From assembly GCA_022820625.1 (NCBI GenBank), contig JAJEFE010000095.1:43923-107922 (forward strand): 64,000 nt of DNA. Direction: 5' to 3'. The stretch's first letter is position 1; each line of letters begins with the position of its first letter. The stretch is from Gammaproteobacteria bacterium. Its GTDB lineage: Bacteria > Pseudomonadota > Gammaproteobacteria > Steroidobacterales > Rariloculaceae. The notes under the pieces are model-generated. The model saw only the letters and a program-made list of their open reading frames with translations. It did no database searches and was not told the DNA's origin. Position numbers and translations under genes: made by a program. Shown one piece after another: positions 55,231 through 64,000 of this stretch.

Positions 55231-55815
55231 TCAGGCGGTGCGCTTGGCCGGCTCGCGGCTTTTCATGTATGCGGCCAATTCACCCTGCTTCGTGTGCAGC
55301 GTGTGCAGCCAACGCTGGCCACCGGAGGTGAACCCAGCCCAATACCCGATCTCGACGATTTCGGGTTCCGTGAATTCCTCGTGCAGTTGGCGCCAAAGCG
55401 CATCGTCGGCCTGCTGCGGATCCCACAGGATCGCCTCGGTGTAGCGCAGTGCCGCCTTCTCGCGGCTGTCGAAGCGATCGGACTCCTCGAACTTGAGCAG
55501 CTCGCTCAGGCGGTTGTCCGGATCTTCCTTCGCCCCACGGGCGGCTCCCTGGTTGCTTCAGTAGTCGCAGTTCAGGCTGTAGGCGATGTAGGTGCGGACC
55601 AGTTCCTTGAGATCGTGCTCCACAAAGCCGACTTCGGCCTGCTTGTCGAACAACAGCTTGCGGGTCATCGTGAAGGCGCGCATCACGTCCGGCTGATGCG
55701 CGCGAATGGATTGATTCTCGGGGCCCGGCCGGCCTCGCTCGATGGACTCCTCGAGCCACTTCCTCGCCTCAGGATCAGCGATTTCATCGGGCGCCAGGTA
55801 GCTGATGTGTGCCAT
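55231..55815 (-). CDS. CMD/AhpD-like protein with in-frame TGA in a CxxU motif, candidate selenoprotein
   Basis: Translation from ATG 55815 gives a CMD/AhpD-like helical protein. At codon 86 (55558-55560) an in-frame TGA occurs within NCDY-TGA-SNQGAARG, exactly at the second position of a CxxC motif (C83). After it the same frame stays open for 108 codons and reads as good CMD-family sequence (ALRYTEAILWDP, EPEIVEIGYWAGF) to a final TGA at 55231. A hairpin, CGCCC-GUG-GGGCG (55531-55543 read on minus), has its loop 19 nt after the TGA and begins with G, as expected for a bacterial SECIS. With Sec the product is 194 aa. A nonsense mutation is the main alternative. Confidence 0.7.
55531..55543 (-). 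promoter_or_regulatory. Candidate bacterial SECIS hairpin
   Basis: Read on the minus strand, CGCCC pairs with GGGCG around a GUG loop. The apical loop begins 19 nt after the in-frame TGA, within the 16-37 nt window I recall for bacterial SECIS elements, and its first loop base is G. The stem is short (5 bp), so the support is moderate. Confidence 0.5.
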
Positions 55816-55877
55816 TGGCCTCTACCGTCGTTGGGTACGTGCCAAGTGTAGGCGGCGTATCGGGAAAATCAACCGGT

Positions 55878-56663
55878 TCACTGTGCTTGTTTCACTTTTT
55901 GCCACAGTTGTTCCAGGGCTTGAATGTCGTAATTGCCCCAATCCCCTTCCTGCGCCTGCACAAGTACCTCCAAACGCCGAAACCGGCTCTCGAAACGTGC
56001 ATTGGCTTCCCGCAGACACCGTTCGGGGTCGAGTTTCAGGTGCCGGCACAAGTTGACCAGGGAAAATAGCGTATCGCCCATTTCCGCCGCCATGTCGGCC
56101 TCGTTGCCGGCACCGCATGCCTCATCCAGTTCCGCCAGTTCTTCGTCCACCTTTTCCCGTACCGATGCGGTATCCGGCCAGTCGAAACCCACCCGGGCGG
56201 CGCGATTGGAGAGCTTCGTACCGCGTTGAAGCGCCGGCAACGCTACCGGAACGCCGTCGAGGACGCCGGCGCCGGACCCCGCTTCGCCACGCTCCTTCGC
56301 CTTGATCGCTTCCCACGCCCCGATCTGCCCTTCCGCCGTGTCGATACGAGCCGTCCCGAATACATTGGGATGCCGCCGGACCATCTTGTCGCAAATGCCG
56401 GCCACCACGTCGCCAAACCTGAATGCCCCGCCCTCCTCCGCCATGCGGGCGTGATAGACCACTTGCAGAAGCAGGTCGCCCAGTTCGTCCCGAAGGTCGT
56501 CCAGGTCCTCCCGCGTGATTGCATCCACGACTTCGTAGGCTTCCTCCAGGGTGTACGGGGCGATGCTTTCGAAGGTCTGCTCAAGGTCCCAGACACACCC
56601 TTCGTCCGGATCCCGAAGCCGCGCCATGATATCCAGTAAATTGGAGATATGTTGTTTATCCAT
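55878..56663 (-). CDS. mazG: Nucleoside triphosphate pyrophosphohydrolase MazG
   Basis: This 261-aa protein cleans up non-canonical nucleotides and lowers ppGpp. Two MazG repeats are visible; the first has LEEAYEVVDAITREDLDDLRDELGDLLLQVVYHARM with the EExxE and ExxD metal residues, the second DEELAELDEACG and MGDTLFSLVNLCRHL. The start overlaps the nudix gene stop by a few bases. Length is normal. Confidence 0.95.
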   Translation of the reverse strand: MDKQHISNLLDIMARLRDPDEGCVWDLEQTFESIAPYTLEEAYEVVDAITREDLDDLRDELGDLLLQVVYHARMAEEGGAFRFGDVVAGICDKMVRRHPNVFGTARIDTAEGQIGAWEAIKAKERGEAGSGAGVLDGVPVALPALQRGTKLSNRAARVGFDWPDTASVREKVDEELAELDEACGAGNEADMAAEMGDTLFSLVNLCRHLKLDPERCLREANARFESRFRRLEVLVQAQEGDWGNYDIQALEQLWQKVKQAQ

Positions 56664-57285
56664 TTCTTTTATCGTAAGAAATTAGCGACAATAATTGCAC
56701 GAGGATGGACGCTGTCGCCCCCCAGATCCGATGTCCCTCATAGTCGATCTCATACACCCGGATCCGGGTGCCCAGGCGTTCGCGATGGGTTGATCGGATA
56801 TTCCTTTCGTCCAGCAGGTACTTGAACGGTACCTCGAATACTTCGGCAACCTCTCGTCCATCCGCTACCGGCCGGTAGCCTGAGTCCACAAACGCCACCA
56901 CAGGCGTGACAAGAAACCCGGTAACGGTCAGCAAATCGTCCAGACATCCAGCGACGGTGACCAGGCGGGGATCCAGGCCCACCTCTTCCTCGGCTTCCCG
57001 GACCGCCGCTGCCACGGGTCCATCGTCGCTGGCCTCGACACGGCCTCCCGGGAAACTCACCTGGCCCGGGTGGTCCTTGAGGTCCGGCGAGCGCTCGGTG
57101 AACAGTAAGGTCAAGCCGCCCGGCCGTTCGATCAGGCCCAACAGGACGGCGGCGGGACTGCGCCGTCGTTCGAGTAGCTCACGCAGGGGTGGGGACAGAG
57201 GTCCTTCAAGGTCCCGGCGCATGCGAGCCAGCGGATCGCCGGAACGCGGCGCATTCGCCAACCGCGACTGAATGTGGGCGCGCAT
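56656..57285 (-). CDS. Nudix hydrolase, CoA pyrophosphatase type (NudL-like)
   Basis: This 209-aa protein has a Nudix box (GGRVEASDDGPVAAAVREAEEEVGLD region, split here as GGRVEASDDGP and AAVREAEEEVGL) preceded by DHPGQVSFPGG, the mark of the CoA diphosphatase subfamily. It probably cleaves CoA or its derivatives to 4'-phosphopantetheine and 3',5'-ADP. It overlaps mazG by 8 bp, so the two nucleotide-sanitising genes are coupled. Confidence 0.9.
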   Translation of the reverse strand: MRAHIQSRLANAPRSGDPLARMRRDLEGPLSPPLRELLERRRSPAAVLLGLIERPGGLTLLFTERSPDLKDHPGQVSFPGGRVEASDDGPVAAAVREAEEEVGLDPRLVTVAGCLDDLLTVTGFLVTPVVAFVDSGYRPVADGREVAEVFEVPFKYLLDERNIRSTHRERLGTRIRVYEIDYEGHRIWGATASILVQLLSLISYDKRNG

Positions 57286-57325
57286 CGCTGCGAGTGCGTC
57301 AGGGTTCGTAATTGAGGATCCGGAA

Positions 57326-58711
<1,386 letters not shown>

Positions 58712-58830
58712 CGCACCTCCCTCTACACCCTCGTCTCGGGTCGGGAAAAGCCGTCCTTGTCGGCGATCCCGGATGAACGGTGTATGATGCGCACTCTGCT
58801 GCTGCTTGTATAGGGAAACCGAGCACGCCG

Positions 58831-60201
58831 GTGGATCCTGCCGACCTTTTCGCACTGTCACCGCTGGACGGGCGCTATGCGTCCAGGACCGCGCCGCTAC
58901 GCCCGTACCTGTCCGAATCCGCCCTCATTCGCTACCGTACGCTGGTGGAAATCCAGTGGTTGCGACACCTCGCGGCGGAACCCGCAATCGACGGCCTTGC
59001 ACCCCTCGGAGACAGTGTCGATACCTCTCTTCAGCAACTACTGGAAGACTTCGATGGAAGCGACGCGCAACGGGTCAAGTCCATTGAAGCCGAAATCAAC
59101 CACGACGTGAAGGCCGTGGAGTATTTTCTGCGCGAGAAACTGACGGAGATTCCGGGGAACTCACCTGATTTGAGCGCCTACCTGCACTTCGCCTGTACCT
59201 CCGAAGACATCAACAACCTCGCCTACGGCCTCATGCTCCGCGACGCCCGCAAGGCCGTGCTGTTGCCTCAATTCAACGTCCTGATCGATCGGCTGCGAAC
59301 GATGGCGCACGAGCTTGCGGACGTGCCCATGCTGTCGCGAACCCACGGGCAACCCGCATCGCCCACCACCATGGGCAAGGAGATGGCCAATTACGCGCAT
59401 CGCCTGTCGTCGCAGGCGGCGGAGTTCTCCGAGGCACGGATCCGCGGCAAGCTCAATGGCGCCGTGGGCAATTTCAACGCCCATCTGGCCGCATATCCCG
59501 AGGCGCCGTGGCCGCAAATCAGTCGCCAATTCGTCGAATCCCTGGGGCTCGAGAGCAATCCGTATACAACTCAAATCGAACCCCATGACTGGATCGCCGG
59601 GTATTGCCACGCGTTGCTCCGCTTCAATACCGTGATGCTCGATCTGTGCCGCGACATCTGGGGATACGTCGGTCTGGGCTATTTCCGCCAACGTGCGGCG
59701 CCGGGTGAGGTGGGTTCCTCGACCATGCCCCACAAGGTGAATCCCATCGATTTCGAGAACGCCGAGGGCAATCTCGGCGTCGCCAACGCACTCCTGGGGT
59801 TCCTGGCGGAGAAACTGCCCCAATCCCGATGGCAGCGGGACCTGACCGATTCGACCACGCAGCGGAACCTGTCGGTGCCCCTGGGGCACAGTCTGCTGGC
59901 AGTCGAATCGTGCCTGCGCGGCCTCGACAAACTCGAAACAGACCCGGACCGATTGCAGGAAGATTTGTCGGCCAACCCAGAAGTGCTTGCCGAAGCCGTG
60001 CAGACAATCATGCGCCGTTACGGCATTGCCGATGCCTACGAGCAACTCAAGACGCTTACCCGTGGCCAGTCCATCGAGCGTGAGAACCTGGACGAATTTA
60101 TCGCGGGGCTGGACATCCCCGAAGAAGCACGGACCCGGCTTGCCGCGCTGTCGCCAGCCGACTACGTTGGACTGGCCGCGCAACTGGCCAGCGAAATCTA
60201 G
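58831..60201 (+). CDS. purB: Adenylosuccinate lyase
   Basis: This 456-aa enzyme acts twice in purine synthesis, splitting fumarate from SAICAR and from adenylosuccinate. It has LSPLDGRYASRT near the start, SRTHGQPASPTTMGKEM and the superfamily signature SSTMPHKVNPIDFENAEGN. I chose GTG at 58831 (VDPADLFALSPLDGRY), which matches the length of E. coli PurB; an upstream ATG adds 17 residues unlike the family. In E. coli purB is near mnmA and hflD; here hflD is absent and a hicBA locus and miaE lie between. Confidence 0.95.
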   Translation: MDPADLFALSPLDGRYASRTAPLRPYLSESALIRYRTLVEIQWLRHLAAEPAIDGLAPLGDSVDTSLQQLLEDFDGSDAQRVKSIEAEINHDVKAVEYFLREKLTEIPGNSPDLSAYLHFACTSEDINNLAYGLMLRDARKAVLLPQFNVLIDRLRTMAHELADVPMLSRTHGQPASPTTMGKEMANYAHRLSSQAAEFSEARIRGKLNGAVGNFNAHLAAYPEAPWPQISRQFVESLGLESNPYTTQIEPHDWIAGYCHALLRFNTVMLDLCRDIWGYVGLGYFRQRAAPGEVGSSTMPHKVNPIDFENAEGNLGVANALLGFLAEKLPQSRWQRDLTDSTTQRNLSVPLGHSLLAVESCLRGLDKLETDPDRLQEDLSANPEVLAEAVQTIMRRYGIADAYEQLKTLTRGQSIERENLDEFIAGLDIPEEARTRLAALSPADYVGLAAQLASEI

Positions 60202-60376
60202 CGTCCCTGCGAATCCCCCCGGCGCGGCAAGAAACGCCGACGCGACTGGCGGTCCAGAACCAGTGATTCGAGTTTGCCGCATCCGGCGCTGTTGGCCACC
60301 ACCGTTGCATACAGTGGAAACCCAGAGCTCTCGACCGGCAGAACTGGACCTGCTCCGCCAATTCTCGGCATCCGAA

Positions 60377-60428
60377 TTGACGGAGTCCCGATGCGACTTG
60401 TAAAATATGAATAAATAATTTTACAAGT
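60377..60428 (+). promoter_or_regulatory. hicBA promoter and palindromic operator
   Basis: A -35 TTGACG (60377-60382) and a -10 TAAAAT (60401-60406) are 18 bp apart. The -10 lies inside a perfect inverted repeat with 11-bp arms, ACTTGTAAAAT (60396-60406) and ATTTTACAAGT (60418-60428), and an 11-bp AT-rich spacer. The arm centres are 22 bp apart, two helical turns, as expected for an autoregulatory antitoxin dimer. The ATG follows 13 nt later. Confidence 0.7.
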
Positions 60429-60440
60429 GTAATTTGCAGC

Positions 60441-61001
60441 ATGAAAATCCACGAAGAGATATTGAATGTCGCCCGCCGGCTGTGTATTGCCCGTCGCGGG
60501 TGGACGTTCACACCCGCCGAAATTGTCCACGCATTGCCTCACCTGAACGAGCGTTCGGTGAGAACTCACGTAGTAAGCCGGTGCTGCGTCAATGCGCCGA
60601 AACATCACGCTCACCGCTGGCCGTACTTCAGGCGTGTGAGTCGTGGTGTCTACGAGGTTCTGAAGGAATTCCGCGAAATTGAACCGAATGTTGGCAAGAA
60701 ATTCGAAGTTCTCGTGCCGCAGGTCGCCGAGACCCAAGCCGCCTACGAACCGCTTCCGGCAATCGCCCGGCCGGTAATACACGCCGTCGTCGTCGAGAGC
60801 GAAGGACATTACGTCGCCGACTGCCTCGAAGTCGCGATCGCGACACAGGGGGCGTCGCTGGACGAGTTGCTCGTTAACCTTCGCGAAGCGGTGGTACTCT
60901 ATATGAGCGACGAAGATCCCGTCGTACTGGGGCTCACACCTGAACCCCGGCTGCTGATCAGCTACGAGACTTCGGTGCGCCCTCTCTTATGCCGCGTCTG
61001 A
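60441..61001 (+). CDS. hicB: HicB-type antitoxin with an extra N-terminal domain
   Basis: This 186-aa protein has a C-terminal HicB fold (about residues 105-155: HYVADCLEVAIATQGASLDELLVNLREAV). The first 80 residues form another domain, with FTPAEIVHALPHLNERSVRTH and VSRCCVNAPKHHAHRWPYF, that resembles a winged-helix-like domain I know as DUF7669; it probably binds DNA. HicB antitoxins more often carry a C-terminal DNA-binding domain, so this arrangement is unusual. The start overlaps no gene; the end overlaps hicA by 13 bp. Confidence 0.8.
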   Translation: MKIHEEILNVARRLCIARRGWTFTPAEIVHALPHLNERSVRTHVVSRCCVNAPKHHAHRWPYFRRVSRGVYEVLKEFREIEPNVGKKFEVLVPQVAETQAAYEPLPAIARPVIHAVVVESEGHYVADCLEVAIATQGASLDELLVNLREAVVLYMSDEDPVVLGLTPEPRLLISYETSVRPLLCRV

Positions 61002-61234
61002 AACGGCTCACGGCTCGCGAAATCGTCCGCTTGCTCGGCAGGTTCGGGTTCGAAGTGATCTCGATTCGAGGCAGTCACGCAAAGCTTGTACGAATCGGTC
61101 CCTCGGGCCGGAGAGAAATCCTGATCGTTCCCATACACCAGAAGTTGACCACCGGTACCGTTCATGCGATCTACAGGCAAGCCAGCCATTTTGTCCCAGA
61201 CAGAAAGCTACGGAACGACTTCTTTGCCGACTGA
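60989..61234 (+). CDS. hicA: HicA-type mRNA interferase toxin
   Basis: This 81-aa protein is a double-stranded-RNA-binding-like fold toxin. It has LTAREIVRLLGRFGFEVISI and the catalytic histidine in RGSHAKLVR, then a basic strand and PIHQKLTTGTVHAI. It is translated after the HicB-type antitoxin with a 13-bp overlap, so the order is antitoxin first, which is the reverse of the classical hicAB order but known. The locus sits between purB and miaE. Confidence 0.9.
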   Translation: MPRLKRLTAREIVRLLGRFGFEVISIRGSHAKLVRIGPSGRREILIVPIHQKLTTGTVHAIYRQASHFVPDRKLRNDFFAD

Positions 61235-61343
61235 CCGAGCCGCCTGCCGGGGCGAATCTGCCGACCCCTGTTGATGCCAGTGCTCCACCAACCTGATAAT
61301 TGCTTCTCAGTGGCCGCAATTTCGCTTCGGTTCGAGATCACCC

Positions 61344-61970
61344 ATGTCCATGGTCGCTCCCATTCTCGATTTCCTGAGGTGCCGGACGCCGGATCGCTGG
61401 GTATCCCATGCGGTTGCGGATGTTTCGACCCTCTTGCTGGATCATGCCTCCCTGGAACTCAAGGCGGCTCAGCAGGCGCAGAGCCTGATCCGGAGGTATG
61501 CAGGGCGCTCCGGACCGAAGGGATTGAGGCTGTTGAACAAGCTGTCCCGACTGGCCAGAGAGGAGTTGCGGCACTTCGAACAGGTCCTGGCACTGATTGA
61601 TAGGCGCGGAATCGAGTTCAAGCCGATTTCTGCCGCCCGGTACGCTGCAACGCTGCACAGCCAAATCCGTGGTTCCGAGCCGGAAAGACTGGTGGACACG
61701 CTGATCGTCGGCGCGATCATCGAAGCCCGCTCATGCGAGCGTTTCGATCGCCTGGTCGACGCGCTGCGGCCGATCGATCCCGAACTCGCCGACTTCTACC
61801 GGTCTCTGGTGAAATCGGAGGCCAGGCACTTTGCCGACTACCTGGCACTCGCCGAGGCCGAGGCCGGGGAATCCGTGGCTGAACGGGTCGATGAGTTCCT
61901 GGAATCGGAGCAGGCGCTCATTCTCGAGCCGGATTCTCAGCTACGTTTCCACAGCGGCGTCCCGTCCTGA
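61344..61970 (+). CDS. miaE: tRNA-(ms2io6A37)-hydroxylase MiaE
   Basis: This 208-aa diiron protein hydroxylates the modified adenosine at position 37 of tRNAs reading UNN codons. It has the ferritin-like metal ligands: ELKAAQQAQSLIRRY, REELRHFEQVL, EARSCERFDRL and KSEARHFADYL. Family length is normal. It fits the gammaproteobacterial context and acts on the same tRNA region as the split tRNA-Leu(UAA) (A37). Confidence 0.94.
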   Translation: MSMVAPILDFLRCRTPDRWVSHAVADVSTLLLDHASLELKAAQQAQSLIRRYAGRSGPKGLRLLNKLSRLAREELRHFEQVLALIDRRGIEFKPISAARYAATLHSQIRGSEPERLVDTLIVGAIIEARSCERFDRLVDALRPIDPELADFYRSLVKSEARHFADYLALAEAEAGESVAERVDEFLESEQALILEPDSQLRFHSGVPS

Positions 61971-62065
61971 CCGGGCCTGCGGTTTTCGCCCGAGCGCCTC
62001 ACCCCACGCGCCGGTAAACGGTCCGCATCGCCCGCCATGCTGCCGTTGCGCGTAAAATTTGCGCC

Positions 62066-63196
62066 ATGACACCCGACGGCCTGATCATCGTTGCCCTGTC
62101 GGGCGGCGTGGATTCCGCGGTGAGCGCCATGCTGCTCCGCGACGCAGGCTACCGCGTGGAATGCCTGCACATGAGCAACTGGGAGGATGACGGCTACTGC
62201 GCGGCCGCGCAGGACTTGCAGGATGCGCGCCGCGTCTGCCGGCACCTGGACCTGCCACTGCATCGGGTCAACTTCTCAACCCAATACAAGGAGCTTGTCT
62301 TCGCGGATTTCCTGGATGAATTGCGCCGGGGGCGCACCCCCAATCCCGATGTGCTGTGCAATCGGGAGATCAAGTTCGGCACGCTGTGGAAGTACGCCAG
62401 GCGCCTCGGCGGGGAATGGCTCGCCACAGGCCACTACGCGTGCCTGAAGCACGCGGAAGACGGCCGGGTCGAACTGCACAAGGGCAAGGACCCGGGCAAG
62501 GATCAGAGCTACTTCCTGCACGCGCTGGAGGAAGATGACTTCAGCCAGGCGCTGTTCCCGCTGGGCGAGATCCTCAAGGGCGACGTGCGGAAACTCGCCA
62601 GGGACGCCGGATTGCCGGTCGCAGAGAAAAAGGACAGCACCGGCATCTGCTTTGTCGGCGAACGGCCGTTTTCCCGGTTCATCGGCGAGTACCTGCCCAC
62701 CAATCCCGGCGCAATCAAGGATCCGGAGGGGCGAGCACTAGGCAAACACCAGGGACTGGCCTTCTATACCCTGGGACAGCGCCGCGGCCTCGGCATCGGC
62801 GGACAGGCGGATTGCCCCGAGGGCGCCTGGTACGTCGCCCGCAAGGATCTGGACGCCAATGAACTGATCGTTGTCCAGGGGACGGAGCACCCGGCGCTGT
62901 ACCAGGACCGACTCACCAGCGGACCGATGCACTGGATCAACGGGCCGCCCCCGGAATGGTCCGATGGCCTGCCCTTCGCATGCGGCGCCAAGACCCGTTA
63001 CCGCCAACCCGATCAAGCGTGTACGGTGACGCGCCGGCCCCACGGTGGCCTGGAATTGCAATTCGAACGGCCGCAGCGCGCGGTCACGCCGGGACAGTAC
63101 GCGGTGCTCTATCAGGGCTCCCGATGTCTCGGCGGCGCGACGATTGAAGCTGCCGGCACGCGGCCGGACATCACGCAAGCTCATCCAGGTCAATGA
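62066..63196 (+). CDS. mnmA: tRNA-specific 2-thiouridylase MnmA
   Basis: This 376-aa enzyme inserts sulfur at U34 of tRNA-Glu, Gln and Lys. It has the PP-loop ALSGGVDSAVSAMLL, the catalytic cysteine in TPNPDVLCNREIKF, a second in DSTGICFVGERPF, and the beta-barrel end. The 3' end overlaps the PIN-toxin gene on the other strand by 26 bp. Confidence 0.96.
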   Translation: MTPDGLIIVALSGGVDSAVSAMLLRDAGYRVECLHMSNWEDDGYCAAAQDLQDARRVCRHLDLPLHRVNFSTQYKELVFADFLDELRRGRTPNPDVLCNREIKFGTLWKYARRLGGEWLATGHYACLKHAEDGRVELHKGKDPGKDQSYFLHALEEDDFSQALFPLGEILKGDVRKLARDAGLPVAEKKDSTGICFVGERPFSRFIGEYLPTNPGAIKDPEGRALGKHQGLAFYTLGQRRGLGIGGQADCPEGAWYVARKDLDANELIVVQGTEHPALYQDRLTSGPMHWINGPPPEWSDGLPFACGAKTRYRQPDQACTVTRRPHGGLELQFERPQRAVTPGQYAVLYQGSRCLGGATIEAAGTRPDITQAHPGQ

Positions 63197-63569
63197 TGGC
63201 AATACCCATTGCCTCAGCGGCGATGATCATCCGGCGATCGTAGCTGGCGAGCCTGACGCTTTGTCCTTTCTCGTGCAGATATTCGACCGACGCCAGGTGC
63301 AGGGCGTCGAGTGTACGCACCGGTGTCGGAAACGGGTCCAGGGCGCGGGCGAGCACGGGTGGAGCCAGTTCCAGCAGCGCGATGCGGCCGATCAGGAGTC
63401 GGGCCGCTTCACCGTGTGATTCTGCCAGTTCATATGCATGCAGGCGTGTCCACACCTCATACTCGAGCAAGCGGCTGGCGATCAGGGACTCGGACCAGAC
63501 CGATGCGGGCGGTTGGCGATCTTCCGCGAGCAGTTCCGCCAGCGCAACGGAAGTGTCGACGTAAATCAC
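63171..63569 (-). CDS. PIN-domain toxin (VapC family)
   Basis: This 132-aa protein is a putative RNase toxin. PIN acidic residues are present: D5 (MIYVDTSVALAEL), the glutamate in LLEYEVWTR, the aspartate in RTLDALHLAS and the aspartate in SYDRRM. Its ATG overlaps the stop of the antitoxin gene (ATGA), so the two are translated together. Its end overlaps mnmA on the other strand by 26 bp. Confidence 0.9.
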   Translation of the reverse strand: MIYVDTSVALAELLAEDRQPPASVWSESLIASRLLEYEVWTRLHAYELAESHGEAARLLIGRIALLELAPPVLARALDPFPTPVRTLDALHLASVEYLHEKGQSVRLASYDRRMIIAAEAMGIAIIDLDELA

Positions 63570-63859
63570 CGATCGCTTCTGTCGCTATCGAGGTCGCGGA
63601 AAATCTTGCTCAAGGGCGCCACCGGATGAGATGCCGGCAAGGGAGCGTCGGGCGGAAACACGGGGAGGCGCAGCCAGCCGTTGCGCACGGCATCGGCCAG
63701 GAATGCATCCGCGAGCACAGGACTTCTGGTAGGTTCCGGCGGATGGATCTCGGCGACGACACGATCCCGGTCCGTTACAAGGACGGTCTCTCCGGAAGCC
63801 GCCAAGCGTACGTACTCGCTCAGGCGGTTCTTCAACAATTTTATGCCAACGGCTCGCAT
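63566..63859 (-). CDS. Phd/YefM-type antitoxin
   Basis: This 97-aa protein has the Phd N-terminal DNA-binding fold (GIKLLKNRLSEYVRLAASGETVLVTDRDRVVAEI) and a proline-rich disordered C-terminus that would wrap the toxin. I chose MRAVGIKLL; a frame 12 residues longer gives an unlikely N-terminus. It is the first gene of the toxin-antitoxin pair. An inverted repeat lies just upstream (63868-63911). Confidence 0.88.
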   Translation of the reverse strand: MRAVGIKLLKNRLSEYVRLAASGETVLVTDRDRVVAEIHPPEPTRSPVLADAFLADAVRNGWLRLPVFPPDAPLPASHPVAPLSKIFRDLDSDRSDR

Positions 63860-63867
63860 GATGTCAC

Positions 63868-63911
63868 CGACAATCTGAAAGTGCACTAATTCCATCAGTC
63901 TGAAATTGTCG
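63868..63911. promoter_or_regulatory. Inverted repeat upstream of the antitoxin gene, candidate operator
   Basis: CGACAAT (63868-63874) and ATTGTCG (63905-63911) form 7-bp arms, and TCTGAAA is repeated next to each (63873-63879 and 63899-63905). The position, 8 bp before the antitoxin start, fits autorepression by a Phd-type antitoxin. The remaining 89 bases to the window end show no gene. Confidence 0.45.
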
Positions 63912-64000
63912 TTTTTTCGGCGGCGTCTTCTTCGGAAACCTTCCTCAAAAAAACTTCTTCGTTTTCTTCGGTCCCTTGTACATCAGCGCGCCGACCCGGT

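Noticed and set aside
55558..55815. Treating the CMD-family gene as an 85-aa protein ending at the TGA
   Set aside because: The same frame continues for 108 codons with family-like sequence, so a simple short gene is the weaker explanation.
60198..60809. 203-codon minus frame opposite hicB
   Set aside because: It covers the hicBA promoter and antitoxin gene in reverse and shows no domain.

Overview
The window looks like a GC-rich proteobacterial chromosome, most likely a gammaproteobacterium and probably uncultured. The reasons are a complete System I cytochrome c maturation operon, MiaE and MnmA, the uvrC-pgsA pair, PurB of E. coli length (456 aa), TonB and lipoprotein export, and RnfC. I cannot name a genus. 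Coding density is high and no gap without a gene exceeds about 300 bases.

Layout. 1-5279: ccmABCDEFGH on the minus strand, with ccmH cut by the window edge. 5413-10931: a TonB receptor and its lipoprotein partner, an array of 22-bp direct repeats, then dgkA and a PAP2 phosphatase. 11139-11463: a tRNA-Leu(UAA) gene split by a 238-nt group I intron, followed by a flavin oxidoreductase and, at 12900-12975, a decayed copy of the tRNA-Leu promoter and 5' end. 12992-23028: an accessory block of exported proteins (D-amino acid deacylase, amidases, cupin, DUF6152-like proteins and their partners) with two decayed genes. 23233-27169: orphan rnfC, a CBS protein, a lipoprotein, tRNA-Cys and a HupE-like protein. 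27238-39177: a catabolic island with a TRAP transporter, a two-subunit molybdenum hydroxylase, and a meta-cleavage pathway of homoprotocatechuate type (LigAB-type dioxygenase, HpaE, HpaF, HpaG-like and a DapA-type HpaI). 39419-44380: a peptidase-like hydrolase, an ABC-2 exporter, a short NfeD protein, a fused DUF6152/partner protein and tRNA-Gly. 44539-47909: an amine dehydrogenase cluster (mauB-E-D-A plus a c-type cytochrome). 48055-64000: mostly housekeeping genes (uvrC, pgsA, aroG-II, nfeD/SPFH, mazG, nudL, fumC, purB, miaE, mnmA) interrupted by two toxin-antitoxin loci.

Four things stand out. (1) A CMD/AhpD-family gene at 55231-55815 has an in-frame TGA exactly where the second Cys of a CxxC motif should be, with a hairpin 19 nt downstream, so it may be a selenoprotein. 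(2) The tRNA-Leu(UAA) intron is of the kind known from cyanobacteria. (3) DUF6152-like proteins occur beside a second exported family and once fused to it, which suggests an uncharacterised two-part periplasmic system. (4) A regular array of 22-bp repeats lies between the TonB/lipoprotein pair and dgkA. The amine dehydrogenase and the meta-cleavage island could act in series on aromatic amines, since amine oxidation gives arylacetaldehydes; this is inference. The Ccm system would mature the c-type cytochrome of that chain.
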